Under the pieces are notes generated by a model. It saw only the letters and a list, made by a program, of their open reading frames with translations, made no database searches and was not told the origin of the DNA. Positions 9,400-18,877 of a stretch of DNA of 64,000 nucleotides are shown piece by piece (position 1 is the stretch's first letter; the number at the start of each line of letters is the position of its first letter). Source of the DNA: Robertkochia solimangrovi (GTDB lineage Bacteria > Bacteroidota > Bacteroidia > Flavobacteriales > Flavobacteriaceae); the NCBI RefSeq assembly GCF_007279655.1, contig NZ_QKWN01000007.1, positions 1 through 64,000 of the forward strand, given 5' to 3'. The position numbers and the translations under genes are program-made.

Positions 9400-11844
9400 A
9401 TGAATAGACTTTTAGTAGTGGCACTAGCAGCTGCCCTTGCCCTGATCTCCTGCAAAAATGACCAACCGGCTATAGACAATATCATCCATCTTGCTCCCGG
9501 AAATGCTGCAGTGATCGTTAAGATCAATGATCTTGATCGCTTTAAAAGTGAATTGATCAATAATGAATTCCTCCAGGTATTCAAAGACAATGATAATTTC
9601 AAAAAATCGGAATCCCTTCTCAATTCCTTACAATATATAAGTCCGAAAGGCGAATCGCTGCTTTGCTTAAACGAGATTGGAAAATCGAATTTTGAATACA
9701 CTTTCATCACCAGAAATCATAATGACCTGTTCGCAATTGATTCTACTATCGCAAGAAATATTCAGGAGATCGATTACGAAAGCAGATCCATTAAACAGCT
9801 GACGATCGGTGACGACGAGATCTTCAGTATTACCCTGGGCGAGTATTTCATTGGATCCTCCTCCAGATTACTGATCGAAAACACAATCAGAAATATTGAA
9901 AAACCTTTTTCAAATCCGGAACTCAATAAATTATTCCTGGTTGCACAAAAAAATCATGCTTCAACCCTGTTCATCGATAACAAAAGAGTCCCCCAGCTAC
10001 TCGAAGGCATTTTCAACACCGAATTCAGTGACAGTTTTCAAAAAATCAGCGACTGGACCTCTCTCGATCTTGAAATTTCCGCGGATGCAATTCTCGGAAA
10101 TGGTATCGCCCTCGCTTCCGATTCGATACACAACCTGCTCAATGATTTAAAACATAAAGACGGTGATGTCACCGGTGTCCAGCAGATCATTCCTGCCACG
10201 ATGGAATACTACATCGACCTGGGAAACAGCGAACACCTTTTAGCTACCCCTGTCAAAGAAAACGACAGCCTATTCAAATATGTTACAGAAGCCACCTTCA
10301 TTCAATTGAACGATGGCACTGCCTATGCTTTCAATTCAGAAGAGCCTTTGCAATTTGAAGAACGACTAAAACCCTACATAACGAATACCGATTCCTATCG
10401 TAATGAGACTATCTGGCAATTGTCCGAAAATGACCTGATCGCTACGCATTTCAAAAAATTCTTTCCTAAGGCCAGTGTCGGATTTGCAAGCTACATTAAT
10501 GAATATTTCATTTTTACGGAGAATGAGGAAACCTTAAAAAGCATCATATCCAATATTCAAAATCATTCGGTTCTCGCCAGACTTACTGCTTATGATGACC
10601 TTAAAAAAGGGATGGCCGGGGTTTCGAATATAGAGATCGTAGGGAATCTTGAAAGCATGAAGGAGAACCATCATATATTTTCTGATGAGTTCAGTGATTA
10701 TATCCGAAAAAAAGACCTGAGTTCACAGAATTTTATCGGTATCCAATACACCACAGAAGACGATTTTTCTCATTTAAATCTATACACCCGTAAAAATAAT
10801 ACATCGCGAAGCAGTTCCGGACTTATCACTCAGGTTTTTAATACGACACTGGATGCTGAAATTACCGGACGACCACAATTCGTGATCAATCACCGCACCA
10901 AACAAAAAGAAGTGGTGGTACAGGATATTAAAAATGACCTTTACCTCATTTCCACCCACGGAAAGGTACTCTGGAAAAAACGACTGGATGGCCAGATCAA
11001 TGGAAAGATCGAACAAGTCGATCTCTACAGAAATGGAAGACTCCAACTCGCATTTGTCACCACTGGAAAACTATACATCATCGACAGAAACGGTAATGAT
11101 GTAAGTCCGTTCCCCATTAATTTTGAAAAACCGATCACACAACCGCTTGCCTTATTTGATTATGACAAGAATAAAGATTATCGATTCTTAATTGTGAGCG
11201 GAGCTGATGTCACCATGCTGGACAGGGATGGCAAAAAGGTCAGTGGTTTCAACTTTACCAAGGCCGGAAGTAAAATCATCAACACCCCACAGCATATTCG
11301 GGTAGGCTCCAAAGACTATATCGTTATGCAGGAAGAAAATGGCAAACTGGATATTTTGCACCGAACCGGTGACAGCCGGATCACGGTAAAGGACAATATC
11401 GATTTTTCGGGTAATCAGGTCTATTGGTATCAGGATAAATTCGCGACCACCAATAATAACGGAGATCTGGTAATGGTCGATGAGGCGGGCCGTGTTACCC
11501 CCTTACCCATGAACTTAAAACCCGAACATCAGATCGATGCTACCGTAAACACCCTGGCATCGATCTCAGAAAACACGCTTTCAATCAAAGACAATACGGT
11601 TGAAATGGATTTCGGAATCTATACCAAACCCAGAATATTCTACTATTATGATAAAATATATGTCGGATTGACGGATCTGCAAGCGAAACAAACCTATTTG
11701 TTCGATTCATCAGGAAATTCAATTCAGAACTTTCCGGTTTTTGGAAACGGAGACATCGATCTCGACGATATCGATAACGACCGTAAAATGGAATTGGTCA
11801 CCAAAGGAGAATCCAACAATATCCTGGTTTATAAAATTAATTGA
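9400..11844 (+). CDS. Large lipoprotein with C-terminal repeat (propeller-like) region
   Basis: The 814-residue protein starts at the ATG at 9400, which places a lipoprotein signal with cysteine at residue 18 (LISC). The N-terminal 450 residues are a mixed region without motifs I can name, resembling DUF3352-like lipoproteins of Bacteroidota. The C-terminal half contains repeated short segments such as LYIIDRNGNDV, VTMLDRDGKKVSG and VMVDEAGR, about 40-50 residues apart, as expected of a beta-propeller or PQQ/FG-GAP-like fold. The last segment DLDDIDNDRKMELVTKG resembles an FG-GAP calcium loop. Location would be periplasm-facing or surface. The gene follows rnhB closely. Its role is unknown to me. 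Confidence 0.75.
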   Translation: MNRLLVVALAAALALISCKNDQPAIDNIIHLAPGNAAVIVKINDLDRFKSELINNEFLQVFKDNDNFKKSESLLNSLQYISPKGESLLCLNEIGKSNFEYTFITRNHNDLFAIDSTIARNIQEIDYESRSIKQLTIGDDEIFSITLGEYFIGSSSRLLIENTIRNIEKPFSNPELNKLFLVAQKNHASTLFIDNKRVPQLLEGIFNTEFSDSFQKISDWTSLDLEISADAILGNGIALASDSIHNLLNDLKHKDGDVTGVQQIIPATMEYYIDLGNSEHLLATPVKENDSLFKYVTEATFIQLNDGTAYAFNSEEPLQFEERLKPYITNTDSYRNETIWQLSENDLIATHFKKFFPKASVGFASYINEYFIFTENEETLKSIISNIQNHSVLARLTAYDDLKKGMAGVSNIEIVGNLESMKENHHIFSDEFSDYIRKKDLSSQNFIGIQYTTEDDFSHLNLYTRKNNTSRSSSGLITQVFNTTLDAEITGRPQFVINHRTKQKEVVVQDIKNDLYLISTHGKVLWKKRLDGQINGKIEQVDLYRNGRLQLAFVTTGKLYIIDRNGNDVSPFPINFEKPITQPLALFDYDKNKDYRFLIVSGADVTMLDRDGKKVSGFNFTKAGSKIINTPQHIRVGSKDYIVMQEENGKLDILHRTGDSRITVKDNIDFSGNQVYWYQDKFATTNNNGDLVMVDEAGRVTPLPMNLKPEHQIDATVNTLASISENTLSIKDNTVEMDFGIYTKPRIFYYYDKIYVGLTDLQAKQTYLFDSSGNSIQNFPVFGNGDIDLDDIDNDRKMELVTKGESNNILVYKIN

Positions 11845-11879
11845 GAACAGCTAAAAAGTCATAGATAAACAGGAAGGCT

Positions 11880-12080
11880 GTGAGATTTTAAGCTGTAGGC
11901 TGTAGGCTGTAGGCTGTAGGCAAAAGAAATTATCACATATGAATTCTCAATTTTCAATTTGATTTAGTTACGCTGTTACATGTTACCTTGTGAAGCAGTG
12001 AAGCAGTAAACTTTTTCCAAATTCTTAATTCAATTCTCAATTTTCAATTAAATCTAACTCATAACTCTACACTCTTAATT
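11880..12080. repeat. Low-complexity intergenic repeats
   Basis: The gap between two converging genes holds four near-tandem copies of TGTAGGC (about 11893-11922), runs of TCTCAATTTTCAATT, and GTTAC/GAAGCAGTGAAGCAGTAA words. The same words occur in other gaps of this window. No gene or clear terminator stem is visible. Confidence 0.7.
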
Positions 12081-12095
12081 CTTAACTCATGATAA

Positions 12096-12806
12096 TCAAT
12101 CCCCCTGAGAGATCATGACTGCCTCGAATTTTTTCGCGAAGTTTTTTAGCAACTTTTGTTTCACCTCAGCCTCGTCTACTTTGGCAACACCTAGCTCTAC
12201 ATTGAGGGAGGTTACCGCTTTATCTCGAATTCCACAGGGAATTATGTTGTCAAAATACCCAAGGTCAGCATTGACGTTAAAGGCAAAACCGTGCATGGTT
12301 ATCCACCGGGAAGCACGAACACCCATCGCACAGATCTTTCGGGCGAAGGGAGTTCCCACATCCAGCCAAACGCCGGTTTCCCCATCAGAGCGCATGCCTT
12401 TCAGTCCGTATTCATCCATAGTCATAATAATCGTCTCTTCGAGAAAACGAAGATACTTATGAATATCGGTAAAGAAATTTTCAAGATCAAGAATAGGATA
12501 CCCCACTACTTGTCCGGGTCCGTGATAGGTAATATCTCCTCCCCGATTTATCTTATAGAAGGTGGCTCCTTTCGATGCAAGCTGAGATTCATTTAGAAGT
12601 AGATTAGACACATCTCCGCTTTTACCCAGGGTGTACACATGGGGATGTTCCACATAAAGAAAATAATTAGGAGTTTTATCCTCTCTGTTCTGACGTCGGT
12701 TCGACACTTTAATATCAAAAACACTTTTAAAAAGTTCTTCCTGATAATCCCAGGTAACCTTATAATCCTTTAGTCCGAGATCCTTGTAAAATACTTCCTT
12801 ATTCAT
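12096..12806 (-). CDS. lipB: Octanoyltransferase (lipoyl(octanoyl) transferase)
   Basis: The 236-residue enzyme moves the octanoyl group from octanoyl-ACP to lipoyl domains of 2-oxoacid dehydrogenases and GcvH, the first step of endogenous lipoate synthesis, in the cytoplasm. The signature GGDITYHGPGQVVGYPILDL is present, as are the catalytic lysine in ARKICAMGVR and the thioester cysteine in IPCGIRDKAVTSL. The length is normal for the family. On the minus strand TATCTTTG at 12811-12818 looks like a -7 promoter element just before the start codon. No lipA gene is nearby. Confidence 0.96.
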   Translation of the reverse strand: MNKEVFYKDLGLKDYKVTWDYQEELFKSVFDIKVSNRRQNREDKTPNYFLYVEHPHVYTLGKSGDVSNLLLNESQLASKGATFYKINRGGDITYHGPGQVVGYPILDLENFFTDIHKYLRFLEETIIMTMDEYGLKGMRSDGETGVWLDVGTPFARKICAMGVRASRWITMHGFAFNVNADLGYFDNIIPCGIRDKAVTSLNVELGVAKVDEAEVKQKLLKNFAKKFEAVMISQGD

Positions 12807-12845
12807 ACTGCAAAGATACGGTTTGTTAGTGACACTATGGAAATA

Positions 12846-12972
12846 AGTGACACTGGAGACACTGGCGACACTAGGGACACTAGGGACACTAGGGACAATG
12901 GTGACAATGGTGACAATGGTGACACTAGTGACAATGGTGACACTAGTGATTTGGGTGACACTGGTAGCATTA
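12846..12972. repeat. 9-bp minisatellite (GTGACAATG/GGACACTAG type)
   Basis: About fourteen copies of a 9-bp unit follow each other: first GACACTGG/GACACTAGG forms, then GTGACAATG forms, then mixed GTGACACTA forms. Because the unit is a multiple of three, it produces an open frame of repeated Thr-Leu and Thr-Met on the plus strand, which I do not regard as a gene. It lies between lipB and the YqaE-like gene. Related GTGACA words recur near 37420-37471. Confidence 0.9.
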
Positions 12973-12990
12973 TATCAGTTACCTATCCTG

Positions 12991-13149
12991 TTATCGTTTC
13001 GGATTATTGACAATGATAAGGGCGGCGATAACGCCGGGAACCCAGCCACAGAGCCATAATATGAACACAATAATTATGGAACCACACCCTTTGTCCAGTA
13101 CCGCGAGAGGCGGACAGATTATTGAAAGAAAAACTCTCCAGATACTCAT
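12991..13149 (-). CDS. YqaE/PMP3-family small membrane protein
   Basis: The ATG at 13149 gives a 52-residue protein that matches the YqaE/Pmp3 family: two hydrophobic segments (about 4-20 and 24-45) and the family signature with ICPPLAV and the GxxxxxNIxLWLxGWxPGxIHA-like region, here LWLCGWVPGVIAALIIV. These proteins sit in the cytoplasmic membrane and in yeast and plants are linked to membrane potential and salt stress; the bacterial role is unclear. A longer frame starting at 13206 adds residues not conserved in the family. The gene is monocistronic, between lipB and lysS. Confidence 0.88.
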   Translation of the reverse strand: MSIWRVFLSIICPPLAVLDKGCGSIIIVFILWLCGWVPGVIAALIIVNNPKR

Positions 13150-13297
13150 TTGATCGATTTGATTTTTTGATTGATGAACTACTTGTATGACGCAAATCAA
13201 CACCAAATGTTACAATTTCCGAATACAAATCTGCTTGTGACGACCCAATACAACTTTTTGAATTATCCGGGATTATTCAATTAAGAATCTTATAAGA

Positions 13298-13328
13298 TTG
13301 ATTGATTGTTAAATACTCCCTATCTTTG
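13298..13328 (+). promoter_or_regulatory. Promoter of lysS, Bacteroidota type
   Basis: TTG at 13298-13300 and TATCTTTG at 13321-13328 are separated by 20 bp, close to the -33 TTG and -7 TAnnTTTG consensus of Bacteroidota sigma factors. The lysS start codon follows 23 bp downstream. Confidence 0.7.
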
Positions 13329-13351
13329 CACGCTTTAAATAAGAAGAAACT

Positions 13352-15049
13352 ATGCAAATTTCAGAACAGGAACTGATCCGCAGAGAAAAGCTCAGTAAGT
13401 TAAGAGCATTAGGCGTAAACCCATATCCGGCAGATTTATATCCGGTAGACCACACCTCATCAAAGGTCAAACAGGAATTCGAAGATGGCAAGAAGGTGGT
13501 TCTGGCAGGAAGATTAATGTCTCGTCGTATCCAGGGAAAAGCCTCTTTTGCGGAATTACAGGATAGTGAAGGTCGCATTCAGATATACTTTAACCGTGAC
13601 GAGATCTGTCCCGGTGATGATAAGGAAAAATACAATGAGGTTTATAAAAAACTTCTCGATATCGGTGATATTATCGGGATTGAAGGAGAACTTTTCAAGA
13701 CCAATGTTGGAGAAATGACTGTAATGGTTAAGGACTTTACATTGCTCAACAAATCCTTACGTCCATTACCACTGCCTAAGGTTGATAGTGAAGGTAAAGT
13801 CTTTGATGAATTCAATGACCCAGAGCAGCGCTATCGTATGCGTTATGTAGACTTGATTGTTAATCCTCATGTTAAGGACACTTTCATCAAAAGAACGAAA
13901 ATCACCAGCAGTATGCGTGATTTCTTCAACCAAAGAGGATATCTTGAAGTGGAGACTCCCATCCTGCAATCAATACCCGGCGGTGCAACAGCCAGACCTT
14001 TTGTAACCCATCATAATGCACTAAATATCCCGCTATACCTAAGAATCGCTAATGAACTTTACCTAAAAAGACTGATCGTAGGCGGATTCGACGGAGTATA
14101 TGAGTTTGCCAAGGACTTCAGAAATGAAGGAATGGATCGAACCCACAATCCGGAATTTACAGTTATGGAACTTTATGTAGCATATAAAGACTACAACTGG
14201 ATGATGGACATGACAGAAAAGCTATTGGAAAAAGTAGCTACCGATGCTACCGGCGGTACTGAAGTGGAGGTTGGAGAAAACAAGATCAGTTTTAAAGCTC
14301 CCTTCCCAAGAGTCCCTATCCTCCAGGCCATCAAAGACCATACAGGATACGATGTGGCAGGTATGTCTGAAGAGGAGTTACGCAAGGTCTGTCATGAACT
14401 GGAAATTCCAGTTGATGAAACCATGGGTATCGGCAAACTCATCGACGAGATCTTCGGAGAAAAATGCGAGCATAATTATGTGCAACCGACCTTCATCATC
14501 GATTATCCAAAAGAGATGAGTCCGCTGACCAAAGAACACAGAACCGATAAGGCACTAACCGAACGTTTTGAACTTATGGTGAATGGTAAAGAACTTGCGA
14601 ATGCTTATTCCGAGTTGAATGACCCTATCGATCAGCGCGAACGCTTTGAAGAGCAGCTCCGACTTTCAGAGAAAGGAGATGATGAAGCGATGTTCATCGA
14701 TCAGGATTTCCTCAGAGCCTTGGAATATGGTATGCCTCCAACATCTGGAATCGGTATCGGAATAGACCGACTTGTTATGTTACTTACCAACAATGCTTCT
14801 ATTCAGGAAGTATTGTTCTTCCCTCAAATGCGTCCTGAAAAAAAGGCTCCGACCCTCAGTGAAGACGCTGCTGCAGTATTCAACACCCTGAAATCTGCAA
14901 ATCCGATCCTTTTGAACGATCTGAAAGAAGCCTCGCAATTGAGTAATAAAAAATGGGATAAAGCGATCAAAGAACTCACCAAGAACGGGGTCGCTAAAGT
15001 TGAAAAAGAAGGTGAAGATGGTGGTCTTTGGGTAAAACTTCAGGCGTAA
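13352..15049 (+). CDS. lysS: Lysyl-tRNA synthetase, class II
   Basis: The 565-residue enzyme charges tRNA-Lys. It has the N-terminal OB-fold anticodon-binding domain (about 50-150) and the class II catalytic core with motif 2 (FRNEGMDRTHNPEFTVMELY) and motif 3 (GIGIGIDRLVMLL). The C-terminal extension of about 60 residues beyond motif 3 is common in Bacteroidota LysS. The ATG at 13352 follows a clear promoter. The gene appears monocistronic. Confidence 0.97.
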   Translation: MQISEQELIRREKLSKLRALGVNPYPADLYPVDHTSSKVKQEFEDGKKVVLAGRLMSRRIQGKASFAELQDSEGRIQIYFNRDEICPGDDKEKYNEVYKKLLDIGDIIGIEGELFKTNVGEMTVMVKDFTLLNKSLRPLPLPKVDSEGKVFDEFNDPEQRYRMRYVDLIVNPHVKDTFIKRTKITSSMRDFFNQRGYLEVETPILQSIPGGATARPFVTHHNALNIPLYLRIANELYLKRLIVGGFDGVYEFAKDFRNEGMDRTHNPEFTVMELYVAYKDYNWMMDMTEKLLEKVATDATGGTEVEVGENKISFKAPFPRVPILQAIKDHTGYDVAGMSEEELRKVCHELEIPVDETMGIGKLIDEIFGEKCEHNYVQPTFIIDYPKEMSPLTKEHRTDKALTERFELMVNGKELANAYSELNDPIDQRERFEEQLRLSEKGDDEAMFIDQDFLRALEYGMPPTSGIGIGIDRLVMLLTNNASIQEVLFFPQMRPEKKAPTLSEDAAAVFNTLKSANPILLNDLKEASQLSNKKWDKAIKELTKNGVAKVEKEGEDGGLWVKLQA

Positions 15050-15237
15050 TCGCACTTCATAAACAGGTTTTAGTTATCACGTTATAAGATTCTGTTGAAC
15101 AGGATTTTTATGGATTAAGAGTTAGAATTAAAAGTTAAGAGTTCTCAATTCTCAATTCCTCATTCGTCTGTGACATGTTACAAGGTCACAAGTAACAACG
15201 TAACAGGTAACATCTTTATTCAACTACACTTAAAATA

Positions 15238-15272
15238 AAAAAAGGAGTTTGCTATCAACAAACTCCTTTTTC
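15238..15272 (-). terminator. Terminator-like hairpin between lysS and a small gene
   Basis: Arms GGAGTTTG (15244-15251) and CAAACTCC (15259-15266) lie between an A run and a T run, so the hairpin can act on both strands. It lies just after the stop of the 36-residue gene on the minus strand and about 190 bp after lysS. Confidence 0.8.
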
Positions 15273-15299
15273 AACTGAAACTGAAAACCTTAGTTCATT

Positions 15300-15410
15300 T
15301 TAGAATAAACCGTATAATATCGTAATTGCTAATGCTAAACTGGCTAGGGTAAATCCGGTACCAAGTACAATGGCCGGAATAGGATTAAAGTAGCTATCCT
15401 TTTTCTTCAT
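15300..15410 (-). CDS. Small single-pass membrane protein, 36 aa
   Basis: An ATG at 15410 opens a frame of 36 residues beginning MKKKDSYFNPIPA, followed by one hydrophobic segment of about 20 residues and ending YGLF. The positively charged start before the membrane segment suggests an N-in orientation. A terminator hairpin stands just after its stop, which supports a real transcription unit. I do not recognise a named family; small proteins of this look are common and unannotated in Flavobacteriaceae. It was read directly from the sequence because it is too short for usual ORF cut-offs. Confidence 0.6.
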   Translation of the reverse strand: MKKKDSYFNPIPAIVLGTGFTLASLALAITILYGLF

Positions 15411-15626
15411 GGTTTTTAGGTTTTGATTGGGACTTTAAAAGTAGGAAATTTATTATACCGTTTGCAAGACTTCGACTAAACGACACTTTTTCACGATAAA
15501 AAGCACAAAGAAGCGGTAAAAAAACAAATGATTTCAAACATAGTTCCACTTCATATTTGTTTTCTTACCGCTTGCTATTAACTAACAGAATTACAACATT
15601 CCCTGCTGGGAAAAGATTACCGAAAC

Positions 15627-16049
15627 TCAATGCACGTAGGCTAGTTCCAGTAAAGATTGTTCTTCGAGATCGATATACATGATGCTGTTCAGGTCACCAA
15701 CATGCGGATCGAAATTCTCTGGCAAATATTGTTCAAGATCCGTATCGAATTCAACTTCGATCTCATCGAGATCTATATATTCAATATCATTAAGGTTTCC
15801 GATATACGGATCAAAGCCTTCTGGCAAATATTGCGCTGTATCGAAACCTAGTTCTACGGGTTGTTCTTCTTCGATGTAAACCATATTATCCAAAACAACA
15901 TGCATGGCATCATTATTTACTGTTGAAGTTATTTCCGGCTGATTAGTTCCGTTAAACCGGTTTGCTTCACCGGGATGGGTCTGGTCGATTGTCTGGGTAG
16001 TAACGCTCATTGAGAAAAGTAGACTACCTGCTAAAATTAAACTGTTCAT
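15627..16049 (-). CDS. Secreted acidic protein with two YLPE-FDP repeats
   Basis: The 140-residue protein has a short N-terminal signal-like segment (about 1-18) and an acidic mature part with no membrane segment. Two copies of a 40-residue unit are visible: one with QYLPEGFDPYIG followed by NDIEYIDLDE, the other with QYLPENFDPHVG followed by NSIMYIDLEE. The repeated pattern of aspartate and glutamate could bind cations, but this is only a guess. I do not recognise a named family. It stands alone, divergent from the next gene. Confidence 0.65.
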   Translation of the reverse strand: MNSLILAGSLLFSMSVTTQTIDQTHPGEANRFNGTNQPEITSTVNNDAMHVVLDNMVYIEEEQPVELGFDTAQYLPEGFDPYIGNLNDIEYIDLDEIEVEFDTDLEQYLPENFDPHVGDLNSIMYIDLEEQSLLELAYVH

Positions 16050-16265
16050 TTTTTGATGATTTATATTACTGTTCGTTGTTTGATTTATAATTAAGACTGC
16101 CTAAAACTCAAAATGTTACGCCTATTATGAAATCTTTAACATCTCTTAAAGGTTCATACCTGATTTTTAACTTTTCACCCTAAACATTTGTTAACATTCA
16201 GGTCTGTTTTAAACCTTTTATTCCCTGAAATGTCAAAGCATCACAATCGTAAAACAAACAGTATC

Positions 16266-16706
16266 ATGAAAAAAGTATTTTTAGCAACGCTGTTACTCGT
16301 ATTTGTAACAGGTTTATCGGCTCAGAATCATCCACAAAAAAGAAGAGGTGATCGCGGAATGAAAAATGATTTCACTGCTGAACAAATGGCTATTCTTAAA
16401 ACCAAGAAACTGACCCTTGCCCTTGACCTTACAGACAAGCAGCAGCAACAAATGCTTGACTTTGAAAAAGCAAAGATCAGTGATCGCAAAGCGATGATGG
16501 CAAATTTCAAAAACAGAGATTCAGTGAAGACACTCTCTTCTGACGAAAAATTCAAGATGATGAATGCGCGATTAGACAAGCAGATCGCAGAACAAAAACA
16601 ATTAAAAGGTATACTTGACGAAGAACAATTCAAAAAGTATGTGAATATGGAAAAGAAAGTACGCACCCATGTGGTAAAACGACATATGGAGCGTCGGGGA
16701 AGATAA
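16266..16706 (+). CDS. Periplasmic Spy/CpxP-like helical protein
   Basis: The start at 16266 gives a 146-residue protein with a signal peptide ending LSAQ (residue 20) and a basic, all-helical mature part rich in Lys, Gln and Met. The pattern LTDKQQQQMLDFEKAK, followed by a helix containing LDKQIAEQKQLKGILDEEQFKKY, is like the LTxxQ-containing Spy/CpxP-type proteins (DUF4890-like in Bacteroidota). These are periplasmic and often chaperone- or stress-related. The upstream in-frame start at 16188 would bury the signal peptide. It is followed by a terminator. Confidence 0.7.
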   Translation: MKKVFLATLLLVFVTGLSAQNHPQKRRGDRGMKNDFTAEQMAILKTKKLTLALDLTDKQQQQMLDFEKAKISDRKAMMANFKNRDSVKTLSSDEKFKMMNARLDKQIAEQKQLKGILDEEQFKKYVNMEKKVRTHVVKRHMERRGR

Positions 16707-16732
16707 CTATGTAAGTTACTCGTTACATTGAG

Positions 16733-16776
16733 AAGGCTGTCACCGGGGAAACCCAATAGTGACAGCCTTTATTTTT
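16733..16776. terminator. Terminator between converging genes
   Basis: Arms AAGGCTGTCAC (16733-16743) and GTGACAGCCTT (16759-16769) pair perfectly over 11 bp and are followed by a T-rich tract. It separates the Spy-like gene from hemL, which ends on the opposite strand at 16775, and could serve both. Confidence 0.85.
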
Positions 16777-18061
16777 ACTTCATCTTAGCCAACGTTGTTT
16801 TCGCTGCTTTAATGGTATTGTCGAGATCCTCATAGCTTAACGCATCATTGAGAAACCAACTTTCAAATGCACTAGGAGGAAGATAGATTCCTTCAGCGAG
16901 CATCCCATGGAAAAAATCTTTGAACTTATCGTTATTCCCTTTAGCAGCTGTAGCAAAATCAAATACTTCATTTGTGAAATGCACAGAGATCATCGAACCT
17001 TTCTGATTGATACAATATTCAAAACCTGAAGCCGCAAAGACCTTTTCGAGACCGTCTCTCAGGTATTCCGTTTTCTTTTGAAGACTATCATAGATCTCCG
17101 GCTTGTCTGCTAATTCCTGAAGCATCGTTAATCCGGCTGCCATCGCAAGCGGATTACCGCTAAGCGTTCCTGCCTGATATACGGGTCCTTCCGGAGCAAG
17201 GTGATTCATGATCTCATTACGGGCCGCAAAAGCACCTACCGGCAGTCCGCCACCGATCACCTTTCCAAAAGTGACAATATCTGCTTTTACACCCAACGTC
17301 TCCTGGGCTCCTCCTTTCGAAAGGCGGAATCCTGTCATTACCTCATCGAAGATCAGCAAGATCCCTTCTTGATCACAAACCTCACGGAGACCTTCCACAA
17401 ACCCTTCTATCGGCAAAATGCAACCCATATTACCCGCTACAGGTTCCAAAATAATAGCTGCTACTTCACCTTTATTCGCTTCAATCAGTTCCTTTACCTG
17501 GGCCAGATCGTTATAGGCAGCAAGCAGGGTATCTTTGGCTGTTCCCTGAGTAACACCTGGGCTATTCGGACTACCGAAGGTAACCGCACCACTCCCCGCC
17601 TGAATCAGGAAGGAGTCGGAATGCCCATGGTAACAGCCTGCAAATTTTATGATTTTATCTTTGCCTGTGTATCCACGAGCCAGACGTACTGCACTCATAC
17701 AAGCTTCAGTTCCACTGTTCACAAAACGAACTTTATCGATATTTGGCACCATCGCCACCACTTGTTCCGCAATCTCCGTTTCCAGCGCAGTTGGCATTCC
17801 AAAGGAAGTACCTTTTTCTGCTCTTTCCTTAACCGCATTAACTACGGGTTCATGGGCATGACCCAAAATCATTGGCCCCCAGGAAGCGATATAGTCGATC
17901 AGTTTATTTCCATCTTCATCATAGAGGTAAGCCCCCTTCGCATGAGTTACGAATATCGGGTCTCCACCTACCGCCTTAAAAGCTCTTACCGGAGAATTAA
18001 CGCCGCCCGGAATGACCTTAGCGGCCTCTCTGAAAAGCTCACTGCTTCTTTTATACAGCAT
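16775..18061 (-). CDS. hemL: Glutamate-1-semialdehyde 2,1-aminomutase
   Basis: The 428-residue PLP enzyme makes 5-aminolevulinate from glutamate-1-semialdehyde in the C5 pathway of tetrapyrrole synthesis. It shows the N-terminal [11 protein letters not shown] motif, the [16 protein letters not shown] phosphate-binding region, the aspartate in [10 protein letters not shown] and the PLP lysine in [11 protein letters not shown]. Its length is normal. It is the last gene of a four-gene minus-strand cluster and starts 9 bp after the stop of the glucosaminidase gene. A long open frame on the opposite strand is a shadow. Confidence 0.97.
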   Translation of the reverse strand: MLYKRSSELFREAAKVIPGGVNSPVRAFKAVGGDPIFVTHAKGAYLYDEDGNKLIDYIASWGPMILGHAHEPVVNAVKERAEKGTSFGMPTALETEIAEQVVAMVPNIDKVRFVNSGTEACMSAVRLARGYTGKDKIIKFAGCYHGHSDSFLIQAGSGAVTFGSPNSPGVTQGTAKDTLLAAYNDLAQVKELIEANKGEVAAIILEPVAGNMGCILPIEGFVEGLREVCDQEGILLIFDEVMTGFRLSKGGAQETLGVKADIVTFGKVIGGGLPVGAFAARNEIMNHLAPEGPVYQAGTLSGNPLAMAAGLTMLQELADKPEIYDSLQKKTEYLRDGLEKVFAASGFEYCINQKGSMISVHFTNEVFDFATAAKGNNDKFKDFFHGMLAEGIYLPPSAFESWFLNDALSYEDLDNTIKAAKTTLAKMK

Positions 18062-18070
18062 AGTATTTAT

Positions 18071-18877
18071 TTAATTGAAATAGAGCTCTTGCCCTATCGC
18101 GATGTTATTATCTTTTAATTTATTAATCCGCTTGATCTCATCCACCGAAACATTATAGCGTTTCGAAAGCGAATACAGCGTATCGCCTTTTTGCACTATA
18201 TGATAGAGTCCGTCACGACTCTCGGTCACTTCCACAAATCGATCCCCCAGAACTTCAGCGTCAAATCGGTAGAGTTTATACTTTTCGATGATACTGATCA
18301 GCTTTTGAGGATATTTAGGATCGGTTGCATATCCGGCAGCTCTAAGCCCTTTGGCCCAACCTTTATAATCGTTCTTTTTAAGTTCGAAAAGTGACGCATA
18401 CCGTTTCCGACCGGTTAAGAATAAGGAGTGGTCCATATAGGATTGCTCCGGATGTTCATACTTCCTGAAACATTCATCATCCTCATCATCATCATGATAA
18501 ACTTTTTCACCTTCCCATCCCTGATGGCATTTTATTCCAAAATGATTATTTGCCCTTTTTACGAGATTACCACGGCCAGCTCCACTTTCCAAAATACCCT
18601 GAGCAAGTATGATACTGGAAGGAATTCCATAATCACGCATATTCCTCATTGCGATATCATCGAAGTCCGCAATATACTGTTCAACCACATCCGTATATAC
18701 GGTTGTTTTAGAGGTAGATTCGAAAGTATCGGTATTTTTATCTTGAGTATCCTGCTTTACAGTTTCCTTTTTCACCGGTGGTCTTCGGTAGGTTCGGGAT
18801 TTTTTAGATTTCCTGTGTGAGCCACATCCCACCAAAGTGAGCAGTACCACGATCAGTATTAGTCGGTTCAGTTTCAT
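18071..18877 (-). CDS. Glucosaminidase lipoprotein with LysM domain
   Basis: The 268-residue lipoprotein (cysteine 18 in LVGC) has a Lys/Arg/Thr-rich linker, a mannosyl-glycoprotein endo-beta-N-acetylglucosaminidase domain (about 70-205, with ILAQGILESGAGRGNLVKRANNHFGIKC containing the catalytic glutamate) and one LysM domain at the C-terminus (about 224-267, YHIVQKGDTLYSLSKRYNV). It likely cuts peptidoglycan glycan strands from the inner face of the outer membrane. The start codon overlaps the stop of the upstream gene by 4 bp (ATGA type), so translation is probably coupled. Confidence 0.92.
   Translation of the reverse strand: MKLNRLILIVVLLTLVGCGSHRKSKKSRTYRRPPVKKETVKQDTQDKNTDTFESTSKTTVYTDVVEQYIADFDDIAMRNMRDYGIPSSIILAQGILESGAGRGNLVKRANNHFGIKCHQGWEGEKVYHDDDEDDECFRKYEHPEQSYMDHSLFLTGRKRYASLFELKKNDYKGWAKGLRAAGYATDPKYPQKLISIIEKYKLYRFDAEVLGDRFVEVTESRDGLYHIVQKGDTLYSLSKRYNVSVDEIKRINKLKDNNIAIGQELYFN

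Noticed and set aside
12847-13059. Plus-strand frame of 70 codons (Thr-Leu/Thr-Met repeats)
   Set aside because: It is the translation of the 9-bp minisatellite and runs into the antisense of the YqaE-like gene.
17201-18118. 305-residue frame opposite hemL
   Set aside because: It is a shadow of a strongly coding hemL frame and has no recognisable domain.
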